This document shows positions 17,000 to 26,336 of a stretch of DNA of 64,000 nucleotides, one piece after another; the stretch's first letter is position 1, and each line of letters opens with the position of its first letter. Origin of the DNA: an uncultured Chryseobacterium sp. GTDB lineage: Bacteria > Bacteroidota > Bacteroidia > Flavobacteriales > Weeksellaceae. The notes under the pieces are model-generated. The model saw only the letters and a program-made list of their open reading frames with translations. It was not told the DNA's origin and searched no databases. The DNA is taken from contig NZ_CAKZIK010000014.1 in NCBI RefSeq assembly GCF_936933875.1, forward strand, positions 1 through 64,000, in the 5' to 3' direction. The position numbers and the translations under genes are program-made.

Positions 17000-17641
17000 A
17001 TGAAAAGACTGTCCATGTTAATAGCATTTCTAGCTATTTTAACTCTTAATGCCCAGGAAGAAATGAAGTGGGGTGTCACTGCCAATTTTCATAAGGGTTC
17101 TATCGTTGGAGTACATGATTATTCAAAAGGAAGATACGGAGGTGGATTAGGAATTTTTGGAGAAGTAGCCTTGGTAGAAAACGATGTGTAAGATTCAGCT
17201 TTCATGTATTTAATGGCTCAAGTTGAGTATTCAATGCAAGGTGAGGTTGCAAAAGCTGAACCCAACAGATTTGCTCCACAGAAATTTACCGGACATTATG
17301 TAAATGCAATGGTATATCTAAAATGGTTTTTTCATCAGGGAAATATGAAACGGGATATGTTCCTGTTCGCAGGTCCAAAAGTTGATTACTTGGTCTTAAG
17401 CAAAAAAGATGTTCCGGCAGATTATGATGCTGCCTATTACAAATATAATTTGGACAATACCGTAAAAAAGTTTGGTTATGGAGTTTCGGTAGGAACAGGT
17501 TTTGCCTTGTCGCATCAGTTTGAAGCTTACCTTCGTTACGACAGAGGGTTTAGTAAAGTTTATACTGATAACCCAAGAAATACATACAACAGACTTTTAG
17601 CCGTAGGGATTAATTACTATCTGAATGAAAACTGGTGGTAA
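17000..17641 (+). pseudogene. Outer-membrane beta-barrel protein, interrupted by in-frame stop
   Basis: Translation from the ATG at 17000 gives a signal peptide ('RLSMLIAFLAILTLNAQEE') and barrel strands, then meets TAA at 17189-17191. The same frame continues without shift (Asp-Ser-Ala-Phe-Met-Tyr-Leu) to a natural stop at 17641. Joined, it would be a 213-residue PorT/OmpA-like barrel ending 'LLAVGINYYLNENWW'. The downstream part has typical alternating strands ('YGVSVGTGFALSHQFEAYLRYDRGFS'). One nonsense change explains the break; a sequencing error or a true pseudogene are the alternatives. It lies just before the capsule locus. Confidence 0.75.
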
Positions 17642-17670
17642 TAAATAATGTTAATTAACTAAAAAATCTG

Positions 17671-17712
17671 AGTTTACAGAGGAGAATTTTGTTCTTTTGT
17701 AAACTTTGTTTT
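17671..17712 (+). promoter_or_regulatory. Candidate attenuator or operator before the capsule locus
   Basis: AGTTTACA (17671-17678) and TGTAAACT (17698-17705) are perfect inverted repeats 19 bases apart, followed by TTGTTTTTT. This can fold as an 8-bp stem plus U-run just 7 bases before the first capsule gene. It could be a terminator for the broken upstream gene, an attenuator, or an operator. Confidence 0.45.
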
Positions 17713-17718
17713 TTAAAA

Positions 17719-18444
17719 ATGAAAAAGATATTTTCACTGTACATTTTGTTTTTGCTTTTGGTGCTTTCGTGCAAGCCAAAACAGAACCTGGTGTACATGT
17801 CCAACAATAATTTTGAGGAAGAAGTTTCTCAGGCAAAATATAACGGTCTCCATATTCAGGAAGGAGATGTACTGGATATTGAAATCTCTGCCTTTGATGA
17901 CATAGCAGTAAAGCCATTCAATAAATCTACAATGACGCAAACCGGAGTTAGTTCCGGAAGTGGTTCTTTGGGTTCTAATCTTTATACCGTTTCAACAGAT
18001 GGTAACGTTAATATGCCGGTTTTGGGAAATGTTTTCTGCAGGGGAATGACAAAACAGAAACTAAAGGAAGATTTAGAAAACCGTCTTACAAGATATCTTA
18101 CAGATCCAATGGTAACCGTAAGACTTACCAACTTTAATATTAGTGTTTTGGGTGAAGTTGGAAGTCCGGGACAAAAAACAAGTTCCACCGAAAAACTAAA
18201 TATTTTTCAGGCTTTGGCTTTAGCAGGAGATATCAATCAAAACGGAAACAAAACCAATGTAAAACTTATTCGTGCTGATGAAAACGGAGGAAAAGATCAG
18301 GTGGTTTCTTTGGATTTATCGGAAGCATCTATTGTCAATTCTCCATACTATTATTTGCAGCAAAATGACATCTTGTATGTGGAACCGGATAAAAATGCGC
18401 AAATTTCTGCCAACAGCAACGCCAATGTAGATAAAGTTTGGTAA
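17719..18444 (+). CDS. Polysaccharide export lipoprotein, Wza-like (first copy)
   Basis: A 241-aa protein from the ATG at 17719. Signal peptide with lipobox 'LVLSC' (Cys18) predicts an outer-membrane or periplasmic lipoprotein. A Poly_export domain ('GLHIQEGDVLDIEISAFD', 'VSTDGNVNMPVLGNVFCRGMTKQKLKEDLENRL') is followed by an SLBB-type beta-grasp ('NISVLGEVGSPGQKTS') . Wza-family proteins form the export channel for capsule or exopolysaccharide. A second homologue is encoded at 21747. It is the first gene of the locus. Confidence 0.88.
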   Translation: MKKIFSLYILFLLLVLSCKPKQNLVYMSNNNFEEEVSQAKYNGLHIQEGDVLDIEISAFDDIAVKPFNKSTMTQTGVSSGSGSLGSNLYTVSTDGNVNMPVLGNVFCRGMTKQKLKEDLENRLTRYLTDPMVTVRLTNFNISVLGEVGSPGQKTSSTEKLNIFQALALAGDINQNGNKTNVKLIRADENGGKDQVVSLDLSEASIVNSPYYYLQQNDILYVEPDKNAQISANSNANVDKVW

Positions 18445-18473
18445 TCCGGCTAAAGTAATTAAGATTGTTGGAA

Positions 18474-19607
18474 ATGAAGAATAAGATTTGGCTTTCATCG
18501 CCACACATGGGAGGAGGAGAAATGAAGTATATAAAGGAGGCATTTGATGAAAATTGGATTGCTCCGGTGGGTCCTAATGTTAATGGATTTGAAAAAGATA
18601 TAGAGACTTATCTGGGAGAGGATGTTCATGTTGCAGCATTAAGTTCTGGAACTGCTGCGCTTCATCTTGCGTTAATTATGCTGAATGTAAAAAAAGACGA
18701 CTTCGTTATTTGCCAGTCTTTAACTTTCGCGGCATCTGCAAATGCAATTTCATATTTAGGTGCTAAACCAGTGTTTGTTGATAGCGAAATTCAAACCTGG
18801 AATCTTTGCCCTAACGCTTTAGAAGATGCTATAAAAAATTGTATTAGTAAAGGGAAAAAGCCTAAAGCGATTATTGCTGTAAGTTTATATGGAATGCCAT
18901 TTCAAATAGATGAAATAATCGCACTTTCTAATAAATATGAAATCCCGGTAATTGAAGACAGTGCAGAATCTTTAGGTAGCACTTATAAAGGAAGACAGCT
19001 TGGGACTTTTGGCGATATTTCAGTCTTAAGTTTTAATGGCAATAAAATTATTACAACTTCAGGCGGTGGCGTGCTGGTTTCCAAAAATAAACAATACCGT
19101 AACGAAGCAATTTTTTTAGCCACACAAGCTAAAGATGATGCGCCACATTACCAACACACCAATATTGGCTTTAATTATCGTATGAGTAATGTATGTGCGG
19201 GAATTGGACGTGGACAAATGGAGGTACTAAACGAAAGGGTAAGCCAAAGACGCGAAAATCATTTATTTTACAAAGATCTTTTTAAAGACATTCAGGGAAT
19301 TTCTCTACTTGAAGAACCTGATGCGGATTACTATTCAAATCATTGGCTTTCCGCAATCTTAATAGATTCAGAAATAACAAAAATCGACAGGGAAGCTATT
19401 AGATTATCATTCTTAGAAGATAATATAGAAACCCGACCTGTATGGAAACCTATGCATTTGCAACCAGTTTTTGCTAACGAAATTTATATTGGAGGGAATG
19501 TAGCGGAAAATATTTTTAATAATGGGCTTTGTCTTCCATCCGGATCAAATTTATCTCTTGAAGATAAAAATAGGATTAAAGAGGTTGTAGCAAAAATTTT
19601 CAAATAA
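18474..19607 (+). CDS. DegT/DnrJ-family sugar aminotransferase (PglE-like)
   Basis: A 377-aa protein from the ATG at 18474. It is a PLP enzyme that transfers an amino group to a 4-keto nucleotide sugar. Seen: 'LSSGTAALHLAL' (phosphate pocket, about 57-68), 'VIEDSAESLGSTYKGR' (Asp162 for PLP N1) and Lys191 in 'SFNGNKIITTSGGG'. Directly followed by a PglF-like 4,6-dehydratase gene, so the two probably make a UDP-4-amino-4,6-dideoxy sugar of bacillosamine type. A terminator-like hairpin follows it. Confidence 0.85.
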   Translation: MKNKIWLSSPHMGGGEMKYIKEAFDENWIAPVGPNVNGFEKDIETYLGEDVHVAALSSGTAALHLALIMLNVKKDDFVICQSLTFAASANAISYLGAKPVFVDSEIQTWNLCPNALEDAIKNCISKGKKPKAIIAVSLYGMPFQIDEIIALSNKYEIPVIEDSAESLGSTYKGRQLGTFGDISVLSFNGNKIITTSGGGVLVSKNKQYRNEAIFLATQAKDDAPHYQHTNIGFNYRMSNVCAGIGRGQMEVLNERVSQRRENHLFYKDLFKDIQGISLLEEPDADYYSNHWLSAILIDSEITKIDREAIRLSFLEDNIETRPVWKPMHLQPVFANEIYIGGNVAENIFNNGLCLPSGSNLSLEDKNRIKEVVAKIFK

Positions 19608-19642
19608 CTTTTTATAGCTTTACATAAGATTTAGAACTGTTT

Positions 19643-19666
19643 TCCTGATTTTTCAGGATTCTTTTT
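19643..19666 (+). terminator. Terminator after the aminotransferase gene
   Basis: TCCTGA, TTTT, TCAGGA (19643-19658) followed by TTCTTTTT. It splits the start of the capsule locus from the long unit beginning at 19727. Confidence 0.6.
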
Positions 19667-19668
19667 CC

Positions 19669-19676
19669 TAAATTTG
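19669..19676 (+). promoter_or_regulatory. -7 box TAAATTTG
   Basis: A perfect TAnnTTTG directly behind the hairpin and 50 bases before the dehydratase start. It suggests a separate transcript for the main capsule unit. Confidence 0.55.
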
Positions 19677-19726
19677 CATTTGCCGATTTGAAATTTTATC
19701 AAATTAGGCACTAAAAGCATTGCTTG

Positions 19727-21655
19727 ATGAGTTTTATAGACAGCCTGAAAAAGAAAATTTACGGCGGCGATAATATTGTTAGTCTTTCCGATATACGTTA
19801 CCTTCCCAGATGGGTAATTTTGTTGATAGATATCTTTATTCTTACAGCTTCGGTTACGATATCATACTTTATCCTGTTTAAATTAGGAGTAAAAAATATC
19901 GAATATCTTCAATCCTATCAAAAATATTTACTAATTATTGTTGTAAATATACTTTTCATGTTCTTGTTCAGAACATATGCAGGTATTATCAGGCATTCTA
20001 CTTTTATAGATCTGTTTAAATTATTGCTGGCGAGTTTCTGTACAGTAATTGCTTTAGGGGCAATAAACTTTGTATATTATTGGACATACAAAGTAAAATT
20101 ATTGCACACGCCGGTTCTCATTGTGTATTTTGCTATTTCTTTTATGTTCCTTTTTCTTTTTAGATTATTCGTGAAAGAATTTTTTCATTTGGTAAGAGAG
20201 TTCAGAAGAAGTACGCTGAAGAAAAGAATTCTAGTTCTGGGGATTGATGAGCAGTCAATTGCAGTTGCAAGGGCAATTCTGGATAATCCCAATTTACCTT
20301 ATTATGTTGTTGGATTTTTAACGCAAAGAACAGATTCAAAAAGAGCGAGGTTGTTGGGCAAGCCTATCTATTCCCGTGAAAAAGTTGAAGATAATTCAAA
20401 GGAAGACATAGGAATCGATGGTGTTTTAATTATTAAAGAGATGATGTCTAAAGATGAAATGAACAGTTGGGTAAGTTTATTTCTCGAAAAAGATATACAG
20501 GTTTTAAAATCACCAACAGTTCAAAAATTAAGGGAAAGCGATTTAGGAAACTCAATTAAGAATTTACAAATTGAAGATCTTTTGAACAGAAAGCCAATCA
20601 AAATTGAGAACGAAGAAGTCCGCAAAAGACATTTTGAGAAAAATATTCTTGTTACGGGTGGTGCTGGATCTATCGGCAGTGAAATTGTAAGACAGGTCGC
20701 TCAGTTTAATCCGTCACTTATTGTCGTTTTAGATCAGGCCGAAACACCTTTATATGATATTGAGCTGGAAATTAAGGAAAAATATCCGAATCTTAATTTC
20801 AAATTTGTAATGCTGGATGTTGCAAATTATTCAAGATTAGAGGCGCTATTTGAAAGGTATCAATTCTCAATGGTTTATCATGCCGCTGCTTACAAACATG
20901 TGCCATTAGTGGAAGATAACCCTCATGAAGCGATTTTCACCAATGTTTTGGGTAGCAAAAATGTTGCAGACTTATCTAGTAAATATAAAGTAAACCGCTT
21001 TGTAATGGTTTCTACTGATAAAGCAGTTAACCCAACCAATGTTATGGGAGCAACAAAAAGAACTGCGGAGTTATATGTTCAGTCTTTGCAAAATGTTGAA
21101 GGAAATATTACTAAATTTATTACAACAAGATTTGGCAATGTTCTGGGCTCAAACGGTTCTGTTATCCCATTATTTAAAAAGCAGATTGAAAATGGGGGAC
21201 CAATTACCATTACTCATCCGGACATTATGCGATATTTCATGACCATTCCGGAAGCTTGCGAACTCGTTTTGCAGGCAGGAACTATGGGAAAAGGTAGCGA
21301 AATTTTCGTTTTCGATATGGGACAACCGGTAAAAATCCTGGATTTGGCAAAAAGAATGATTAAACTTTCCGGTTTTGAACCTGACAATGATATAAAAATT
21401 GTATTTTCGGGATTAAGACCCGGAGAAAAACTTTATGAAGAGCTTTTGAGCGATGATGCCAAAACATTACCAACTCATAATGAAAAAATTATGATATCTA
21501 AAGACCCAAACATGAGGCATGAGGATATCGACAGATTGGTTAAAGAGTTAGTAAGTACCTCTGAAAAACCTGAAAAAATAGAAGTTGTAAGAATCCTTAA
21601 AAATATTGTACCCGAATTTAAAAGCAACAATTCTGTTTATGAGATGCTTGATTAA
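19727..21655 (+). CDS. Membrane nucleotide-sugar 4,6-dehydratase (PglF/WbpM-like)
   Basis: A 642-aa protein from the ATG at 19727. Four membrane helices (about 29-50, 67-87, 97-118, 128-148) precede a CoA-binding-like domain and a SDR domain with 'TGGAGSIG' (310-317). The catalytic Tyr position is Met440 with Lys444 ('NPTNVMGATKR'), as known for PglF and WbpM. It should convert UDP-GlcNAc (or a relative) to the 4-keto-6-deoxy sugar at the inner membrane. Its product fits the PglE-like aminotransferase encoded just before it. Confidence 0.88.
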   Translation: MSFIDSLKKKIYGGDNIVSLSDIRYLPRWVILLIDIFILTASVTISYFILFKLGVKNIEYLQSYQKYLLIIVVNILFMFLFRTYAGIIRHSTFIDLFKLLLASFCTVIALGAINFVYYWTYKVKLLHTPVLIVYFAISFMFLFLFRLFVKEFFHLVREFRRSTLKKRILVLGIDEQSIAVARAILDNPNLPYYVVGFLTQRTDSKRARLLGKPIYSREKVEDNSKEDIGIDGVLIIKEMMSKDEMNSWVSLFLEKDIQVLKSPTVQKLRESDLGNSIKNLQIEDLLNRKPIKIENEEVRKRHFEKNILVTGGAGSIGSEIVRQVAQFNPSLIVVLDQAETPLYDIELEIKEKYPNLNFKFVMLDVANYSRLEALFERYQFSMVYHAAAYKHVPLVEDNPHEAIFTNVLGSKNVADLSSKYKVNRFVMVSTDKAVNPTNVMGATKRTAELYVQSLQNVEGNITKFITTRFGNVLGSNGSVIPLFKKQIENGGPITITHPDIMRYFMTIPEACELVLQAGTMGKGSEIFVFDMGQPVKILDLAKRMIKLSGFEPDNDIKIVFSGLRPGEKLYEELLSDDAKTLPTHNEKIMISKDPNMRHEDIDRLVKELVSTSEKPEKIEVVRILKNIVPEFKSNNSVYEMLD

Positions 21656-21723
21656 TAAATGGGAACTCAATTGGAATAATAATTGCATATGGGATGTGGC
21701 TTAAAAAGCTATTTTGTATTTAA

Positions 21724-21731
21724 TATATTTG
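21724..21731 (+). promoter_or_regulatory. -7 box TATATTTG
   Basis: A perfect TAnnTTTG sequence 15 bases before the ATG of the second Wza-like gene. The leader would be very short. No good -33 TTG was found. Confidence 0.5.
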
Positions 21732-21746
21732 CACTTTAATAAAATA

Positions 21747-22568
21747 ATGAAATTCAAAACATTTATAATTTTCGTTTCATCAGTATTTACGTTGGCATCT
21801 TGCAGTGTTTTTCAAAAACAGAATAAGGAAGAAAACGACCTTAACTACATGAAAAATATTGAGCAAGTAGCCGTGGATGCATCCTTAAAAAATTCGGTTA
21901 ATACCATTCAGCCTGCTGATCAGCTTGTTATTGTGGTTTCTGGAAAAGACCTGGATGTTGTGAAGCCATTTAATCAAAATTATTCTTCAGGTGAGATGAT
22001 TGCGGGTGCCCAAGCTGGTGGAAATACGCCTAGCCAAGGTTCTACAACACTAGTTGGGCCAACATATATTGTCGATTCAGATGGAAATATTGATTTTCCA
22101 ATTATTGGACGACTAAATACCACTGGAAAAACCCTCGAAGAATTCAAATCTGAACTTCGAAACAAAATCGCAAGATATGTGATAAACCCGGTTGTTAGCA
22201 TGAAACTGGCCAATTATAAAATTACAGTTTTAGGAGAAGTAAATAAGCCTGGTGAATATACCGTAGCAGATGGTAAAGCCACACTTTTAAGTGCATTAGG
22301 GATGGCGGGAGATCTTACGATGTACGGCAAGAGAGATGATCTTTTAGTAGTAAGAAATGTAAATGGAGAGATTTCAAAACAGCGTATCAACCTTGCTGAT
22401 GCCAATTTTATCAATTCCGAATACTACAACTTGAAGCAAGGCGATGTAATTTATGTCTCTGCCAACAAAACAAAAGAAAAAACTTCAAAACTAGATCCTA
22501 ATATGCCAATTTATATTTCTGTGGCATCAATCATCGTTACCATTTTGGCATTAGTTATTAAAAAGTAA
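21747..22568 (+). CDS. Polysaccharide export lipoprotein, Wza-like (second copy)
   Basis: A 273-aa protein from the ATG at 21747; a TTG at 21714 is poorer. Lipobox 'LASCS' after a short signal peptide. Poly_export domain ('IQPADQLVIVVSGKDLDVVKPFN', 'YIVDSDGNIDFPIIGRLNTTGKTLEEFKSELRNKI') then a beta-grasp ('KITVLGEVNKPGEYTV'). Unlike the first copy it ends with a hydrophobic helix ('IYISVASIIVTILALVIKK'). Adjacent to the Wzc-like kinase gene, so this is probably the main export partner. Confidence 0.88.
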   Translation: MKFKTFIIFVSSVFTLASCSVFQKQNKEENDLNYMKNIEQVAVDASLKNSVNTIQPADQLVIVVSGKDLDVVKPFNQNYSSGEMIAGAQAGGNTPSQGSTTLVGPTYIVDSDGNIDFPIIGRLNTTGKTLEEFKSELRNKIARYVINPVVSMKLANYKITVLGEVNKPGEYTVADGKATLLSALGMAGDLTMYGKRDDLLVVRNVNGEISKQRINLADANFINSEYYNLKQGDVIYVSANKTKEKTSKLDPNMPIYISVASIIVTILALVIKK

Positions 22569-22576
22569 ATTTTTAG

Positions 22577-24958
22577 ATGGATAATAACCTTCCTGTAAAT
22601 ACAGAAAACACCCAAGAATCTGAAATTCATATTAACGAAATTATTAAACCTTACATTAGAAAATGGCCTTGGTTTGTAATTAGTGCATTAGCTGCCCTTA
22701 TTCTTGCTTATTTCTATTTAAAGATTGCCACTCCTGTTTATAATGTTAAAAGCACTGTTTTAATTAAAGATGCTAAAAGTAACAATTTAGGAGGAAGTGG
22801 CGTTGAAGCCGGAGTATTAAGGGATTTGTCCGGAATTGGGGGAATGAGCACCAACAGTATCGACAACGAAATTGAGGTTTTCAAGTCTAAGAAATTGATG
22901 CACGAAGTTGTTTCAAATAAAAATTTAGAGACAGTTATTATGTCTGAGTCGAAGTTCAGCGATAAAGAACTTTACGCAGATACTTCGCCGATAATTGTTA
23001 ATGTAATTAATGAAAAGAAGAATGCAAAATTTCCAAAAGAACCAATATCAATAGATATAAAAGGAGATGTTCTTGTACTAAGTTCTGAAGAGCTGCCACA
23101 AAAAATTACTGCAACATTTAATAAAACCGTTAGTCTTCCGTATGCCAACATTATCATTTTAAAAAATAATTTATTTGATAAAGTAAAAGCTGGAGAATTA
23201 GGAGATCTGAAATTGTATATTGCATCAAAAGCCGCTCGTGTAAATCAACTTCAGTCAGCTACGAATGTAAGTTTGGTTAACAAAGATGCAACGGTGATTG
23301 GATTGGATATGAATTATCCACAGACAGATAAGGCTAAAGCTGTTCTTAATACCTTAGTTGACGCTTATAACAGAGATGCCTTAAATGATAAAAGAGGGGA
23401 GTCTGAACAAACAATGGCTTTTATTGAAGAACGTATTGCTAAGGTATCAGATGAATTGGGCGATGTAGAAAACCAGAAAGAACAATTTAAAGCGGCAAAT
23501 AGGGTTACCGACATAGAGACAGAAGCAAAAATTAATCTGGAAAGTTCAGCTGCTGCCAGAGCAAAGCAATTAGAAACAGATGCTCAACTAGAATTAACAA
23601 ACTCTTTAATAACTTATGTTAACCGTTCGGGATCTTATCAGGTTTTGCCATCAAATGTTGGACTAGCCAATCCGGAGGCAACTGCAAACATAAGTGCGTA
23701 TAATTCTTTAGTGCTTGAAAGAAACCGTTTATTGGAATCTGCCACACCTCAACATCCGGCAGTCATAGAAGTCACCAAACAGATAAACAATTTAAAAGGG
23801 TCGATCTCCCAAAGTCTTCAAAAAAATAGGACAGGACTTGAATTAGCGCGAAACCAATATCAATCTGAACAGAATCAGGTTTCTGGTAAAATTTCAAAAT
23901 TACCTGCGATTGAAAAAATGTTTAGAAGTATTGAAAGACAGCAACAAATTAAAGAAAATCTGTACCTGCTGCTTTTACAAAAAAGAGAAGAAACAGCTAT
24001 TTCTCTTAATATTAAAGGCAATAAAGCGAGAGTGATCGATATGGCTTATGCTACTGATAAACCAGTTGCGCCCAAAAAAATGATGGTTTTGTTAGGAGCG
24101 CTGGCTTTTGGATTACTTTTACCATTTGCAATAATTTATCTTAAAGAACTATTTAATAATAAAATCAAATCAAAACACGATCTGGAAAAACTGTCTCATG
24201 CGCCAGTTTTAGCGGAATTACCTTCAGTTGAAAAAGGTCAGGATGAGTTAGTGAAAGTAAACGACCTTTCTCCAATGGCGGAAGCCTTTAGAATCTTAAT
24301 TACTAATTTAAACTTTATGCTTCCTAAAAAAGATGGAGGAAAAGTGGTCTTTGTAACATCCACTGTTAAAGGTGAAGGTAAAACGTTTACATCTGTTAAT
24401 TTAGCACTTACACTAGCTACTCCTAGCAAAAAGGTGATTATCATTGGTTCGGACATTCGTAATCCTCAACTTCAGAGATACAATACAGCACGCAGAGGAT
24501 TAAGAGGGTTAACTGAATATTTATACGACAATAAAACAGAGTTGAACGACATTGTTCATGTAACATCTTTTAACCCACATTGTGATGTAATTTATTCTGG
24601 AAGTATTCCGCCAAACCCAACAGAACTTTTAAGTAATGGCAGATACGAGGAATTAATTAAAGAATTAAAACCTAATTACGATTATATCATTTTGGACACA
24701 GCACCACTAATGCTGGTAACAGACACATTCTTGTTCGCAGATTTGGCAGATGCCACTGTGTATGTAACCAGATCTGGCTACACTGAGAAAGGGTTGATTG
24801 AATTCGCCAATAAAAATATTGATCAAGCGAAAATTAAAAATGTTGGATTTGTTCTAAATGATGTAGACAAAGACTACTTTGGGTATGGGAACAAATATGG
24901 GTACGGTTACGGTGCCAAAGAGAAAAGTTTTTTTGATAAAATAAGAGAAAAATTATAA
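22577..24958 (+). CDS. Capsule chain-length tyrosine kinase, Wzc-like
   Basis: A 793-aa inner-membrane protein. A Wzz domain with a first membrane helix (about 34-52) and a second near 500 frames a long periplasmic coiled coil. The cytoplasmic BY-kinase has Walker A 'GEGKTF' near residue 590, Walker A' '[11 protein letters not shown]' and Walker B '[13 protein letters not shown]'. The C-terminal tail is Tyr-rich ('[13 protein letters not shown]'), the usual autophosphorylation cluster. It sets polymer length and couples Wzy polymerisation to Wza export. Nine bases separate it from the Wza-like gene. Confidence 0.92.
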   Translation: MDNNLPVNTENTQESEIHINEIIKPYIRKWPWFVISALAALILAYFYLKIATPVYNVKSTVLIKDAKSNNLGGSGVEAGVLRDLSGIGGMSTNSIDNEIEVFKSKKLMHEVVSNKNLETVIMSESKFSDKELYADTSPIIVNVINEKKNAKFPKEPISIDIKGDVLVLSSEELPQKITATFNKTVSLPYANIIILKNNLFDKVKAGELGDLKLYIASKAARVNQLQSATNVSLVNKDATVIGLDMNYPQTDKAKAVLNTLVDAYNRDALNDKRGESEQTMAFIEERIAKVSDELGDVENQKEQFKAANRVTDIETEAKINLESSAAARAKQLETDAQLELTNSLITYVNRSGSYQVLPSNVGLANPEATANISAYNSLVLERNRLLESATPQHPAVIEVTKQINNLKGSISQSLQKNRTGLELARNQYQSEQNQVSGKISKLPAIEKMFRSIERQQQIKENLYLLLLQKREETAISLNIKGNKARVIDMAYATDKPVAPKKMMVLLGALAFGLLLPFAIIYLKELFNNKIKSKHDLEKLSHAPVLAELPSVEKGQDELVKVNDLSPMAEAFRILITNLNFMLPKKDGGKVVFVTSTVKGEGKTFTSVNLALTLATPSKKVIIIGSDIRNPQLQRYNTARRGLRGLTEYLYDNKTELNDIVHVTSFNPHCDVIYSGSIPPNPTELLSNGRYEELIKELKPNYDYIILDTAPLMLVTDTFLFADLADATVYVTRSGYTEKGLIEFANKNIDQAKIKNVGFVLNDVDKDYFGYGNKYGYGYGAKEKSFFDKIREKL

Positions 24959-24959
24959 T

Positions 24960-25301
24960 ATGGAACATGATATTAGACCTTGGGGGGAATATTGGGTATT
25001 GGAAGATGCTGAAACACACAAGGTAAAAAGAATTCAGGTTAACCCAGGAGGGAGATTATCTTTGCAATATCATCATAAAAGAGCGGAAGTTTGGACGATC
25101 GTATCAGGGATTGGTACTGTTACGATAGATAATGAAGTAAAAGATTATAAAGCAGGCGAAGTAGCTCAAATCCCTCTGGGTGCTGTTCACCGAATAGAAA
25201 ACAAATATAACGAACCCGTTGTCTTTATCGAAGTACAGCATGGAACTTACTTTGGGGAGGATGATATTGTAAGAATAGAAGATGATTATAATAGATCATA
25301 A
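24960..25301 (+). CDS. Cupin protein, mannose-6-phosphate isomerase type II C-terminal-like
   Basis: A 113-aa single cupin. 'RPWGEYWVLED' and 'HKVKRIQVNPGGRLSLQYHHKRAEVWTIVSG' match the stand-alone C-terminal domain of type II phosphomannose isomerases, and the metal motif HH...E is present in 'YHHKRAE', with a second His in 'GAVHRIEN'. Full type II enzymes also carry a GDP-mannose pyrophosphorylase domain, which is missing here. It may isomerise a sugar phosphate for the capsule; a non-enzymatic role is also possible. It starts one base after the wzc stop. Confidence 0.75.
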   Translation: MEHDIRPWGEYWVLEDAETHKVKRIQVNPGGRLSLQYHHKRAEVWTIVSGIGTVTIDNEVKDYKAGEVAQIPLGAVHRIENKYNEPVVFIEVQHGTYFGEDDIVRIEDDYNRS

Positions 25302-25308
25302 ATAAATT

Positions 25309-26334
25309 ATGTTTAAAGATAAAACTTTATTGATTACTGGCGGAACTGGATCATTTGGCAATGCCATGTTGAAAGGTTTTTTAGATTCTGAGTTAAAAGA
25401 AATACGTATTTTTTCTAGGGACGAGAAAAAACAAGAGGATATGCGTATTGAATACAAAAATGATAAGCTTAATTTTGTTATTGGGGATATTAGAAATTTT
25501 AATGATATCAATCAGGCAATGATGGATGTTGATTTTGTATTTCATGCTGCTGCACTGAAGCAAGTTCCGTCATGCGAATTTTATCCGATGCAGGCGGTGC
25601 AGACCAACATCCTTGGCGCTGAAAACGTTTTGGAAGCTGCTGCCAGAAATAATGTGAAAAGGGTAGTCGTTCTTAGTACAGATAAAGCGGTATATCCTAT
25701 CAATACCATGGGGATGTCCAAAGCCGTTATGGAAAAACTGGCAGTTTCAAAAGCCAGAGATCCGCGGGTACAGGCTGTAGATGCTGTATATACTGCTACA
25801 AGATATGGCAATGTGATGGCATCCAGAGGATCCATCATTCCGCTTTTTATAAAGCAGATTAAGGAAGGAAAACCGCTTACCATTACCAATCCTAAGATGA
25901 CCAGATTTATGATGTCTCTGGATCAATCGGTAGAATTAGTTTTGTTTGCCTTTACTAACGGAAATCCCGGAGATATCTTTGTTCAGAAGTCTCCCGGAGC
26001 AACTATTGAAGTCCTTGCTCAGGCAATTAAAGAACTTTTTAATGCAGATAATGAAATCCAGATTATCGGTGAAAGACATGCCGAAAAAATGTACGAAACA
26101 CTTTGCTCGAAAGAAGAAATGGCAAAGGCGGAAGATATGGGCAGTTTCTACAGAATTCCGGCGGACTTCAGAGATTTGAACTATACAAAATATGTACAAA
26201 CTGATGGTCCTGCTTTGATAAAAGATGAATATAATTCAGACAATACCGAAAGACTTGATGTTGGACAGTTGAAAGAACTCTTGTTGACACTGGACTATGT
26301 GCAGGAAGAACTGGCCAATTATAAAAAAATATAA
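25309..26334 (+). CDS. capE: UDP-GlcNAc 4,6-dehydratase/5-epimerase, CapE/WbjB-like
   Basis: A 341-aa SDR protein that matches CapE/WbjB/FnlA over its length: 'LLITGGTGSFGNAML' (NAD-binding, 10-17), 'AAALKQVPSCEF', 'STDKAVYPINTMGMSKAVMEK' with Met134 in the Tyr position and Lys138, and the C-terminal latch-like 'GSFYRIPADFRDLNY'. The family inverts C5 while making UDP-2-acetamido-2,6-dideoxy-4-keto-L-sugars. The usual partners CapF and CapG for UDP-L-FucNAc are absent; two aminotransferase-like genes follow instead, so an L-configured 4-amino sugar is more likely. Confidence 0.85.
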   Translation: MFKDKTLLITGGTGSFGNAMLKGFLDSELKEIRIFSRDEKKQEDMRIEYKNDKLNFVIGDIRNFNDINQAMMDVDFVFHAAALKQVPSCEFYPMQAVQTNILGAENVLEAAARNNVKRVVVLSTDKAVYPINTMGMSKAVMEKLAVSKARDPRVQAVDAVYTATRYGNVMASRGSIIPLFIKQIKEGKPLTITNPKMTRFMMSLDQSVELVLFAFTNGNPGDIFVQKSPGATIEVLAQAIKELFNADNEIQIIGERHAEKMYETLCSKEEMAKAEDMGSFYRIPADFRDLNYTKYVQTDGPALIKDEYNSDNTERLDVGQLKELLLTLDYVQEELANYKKI

Positions 26335-26336
26335 CC

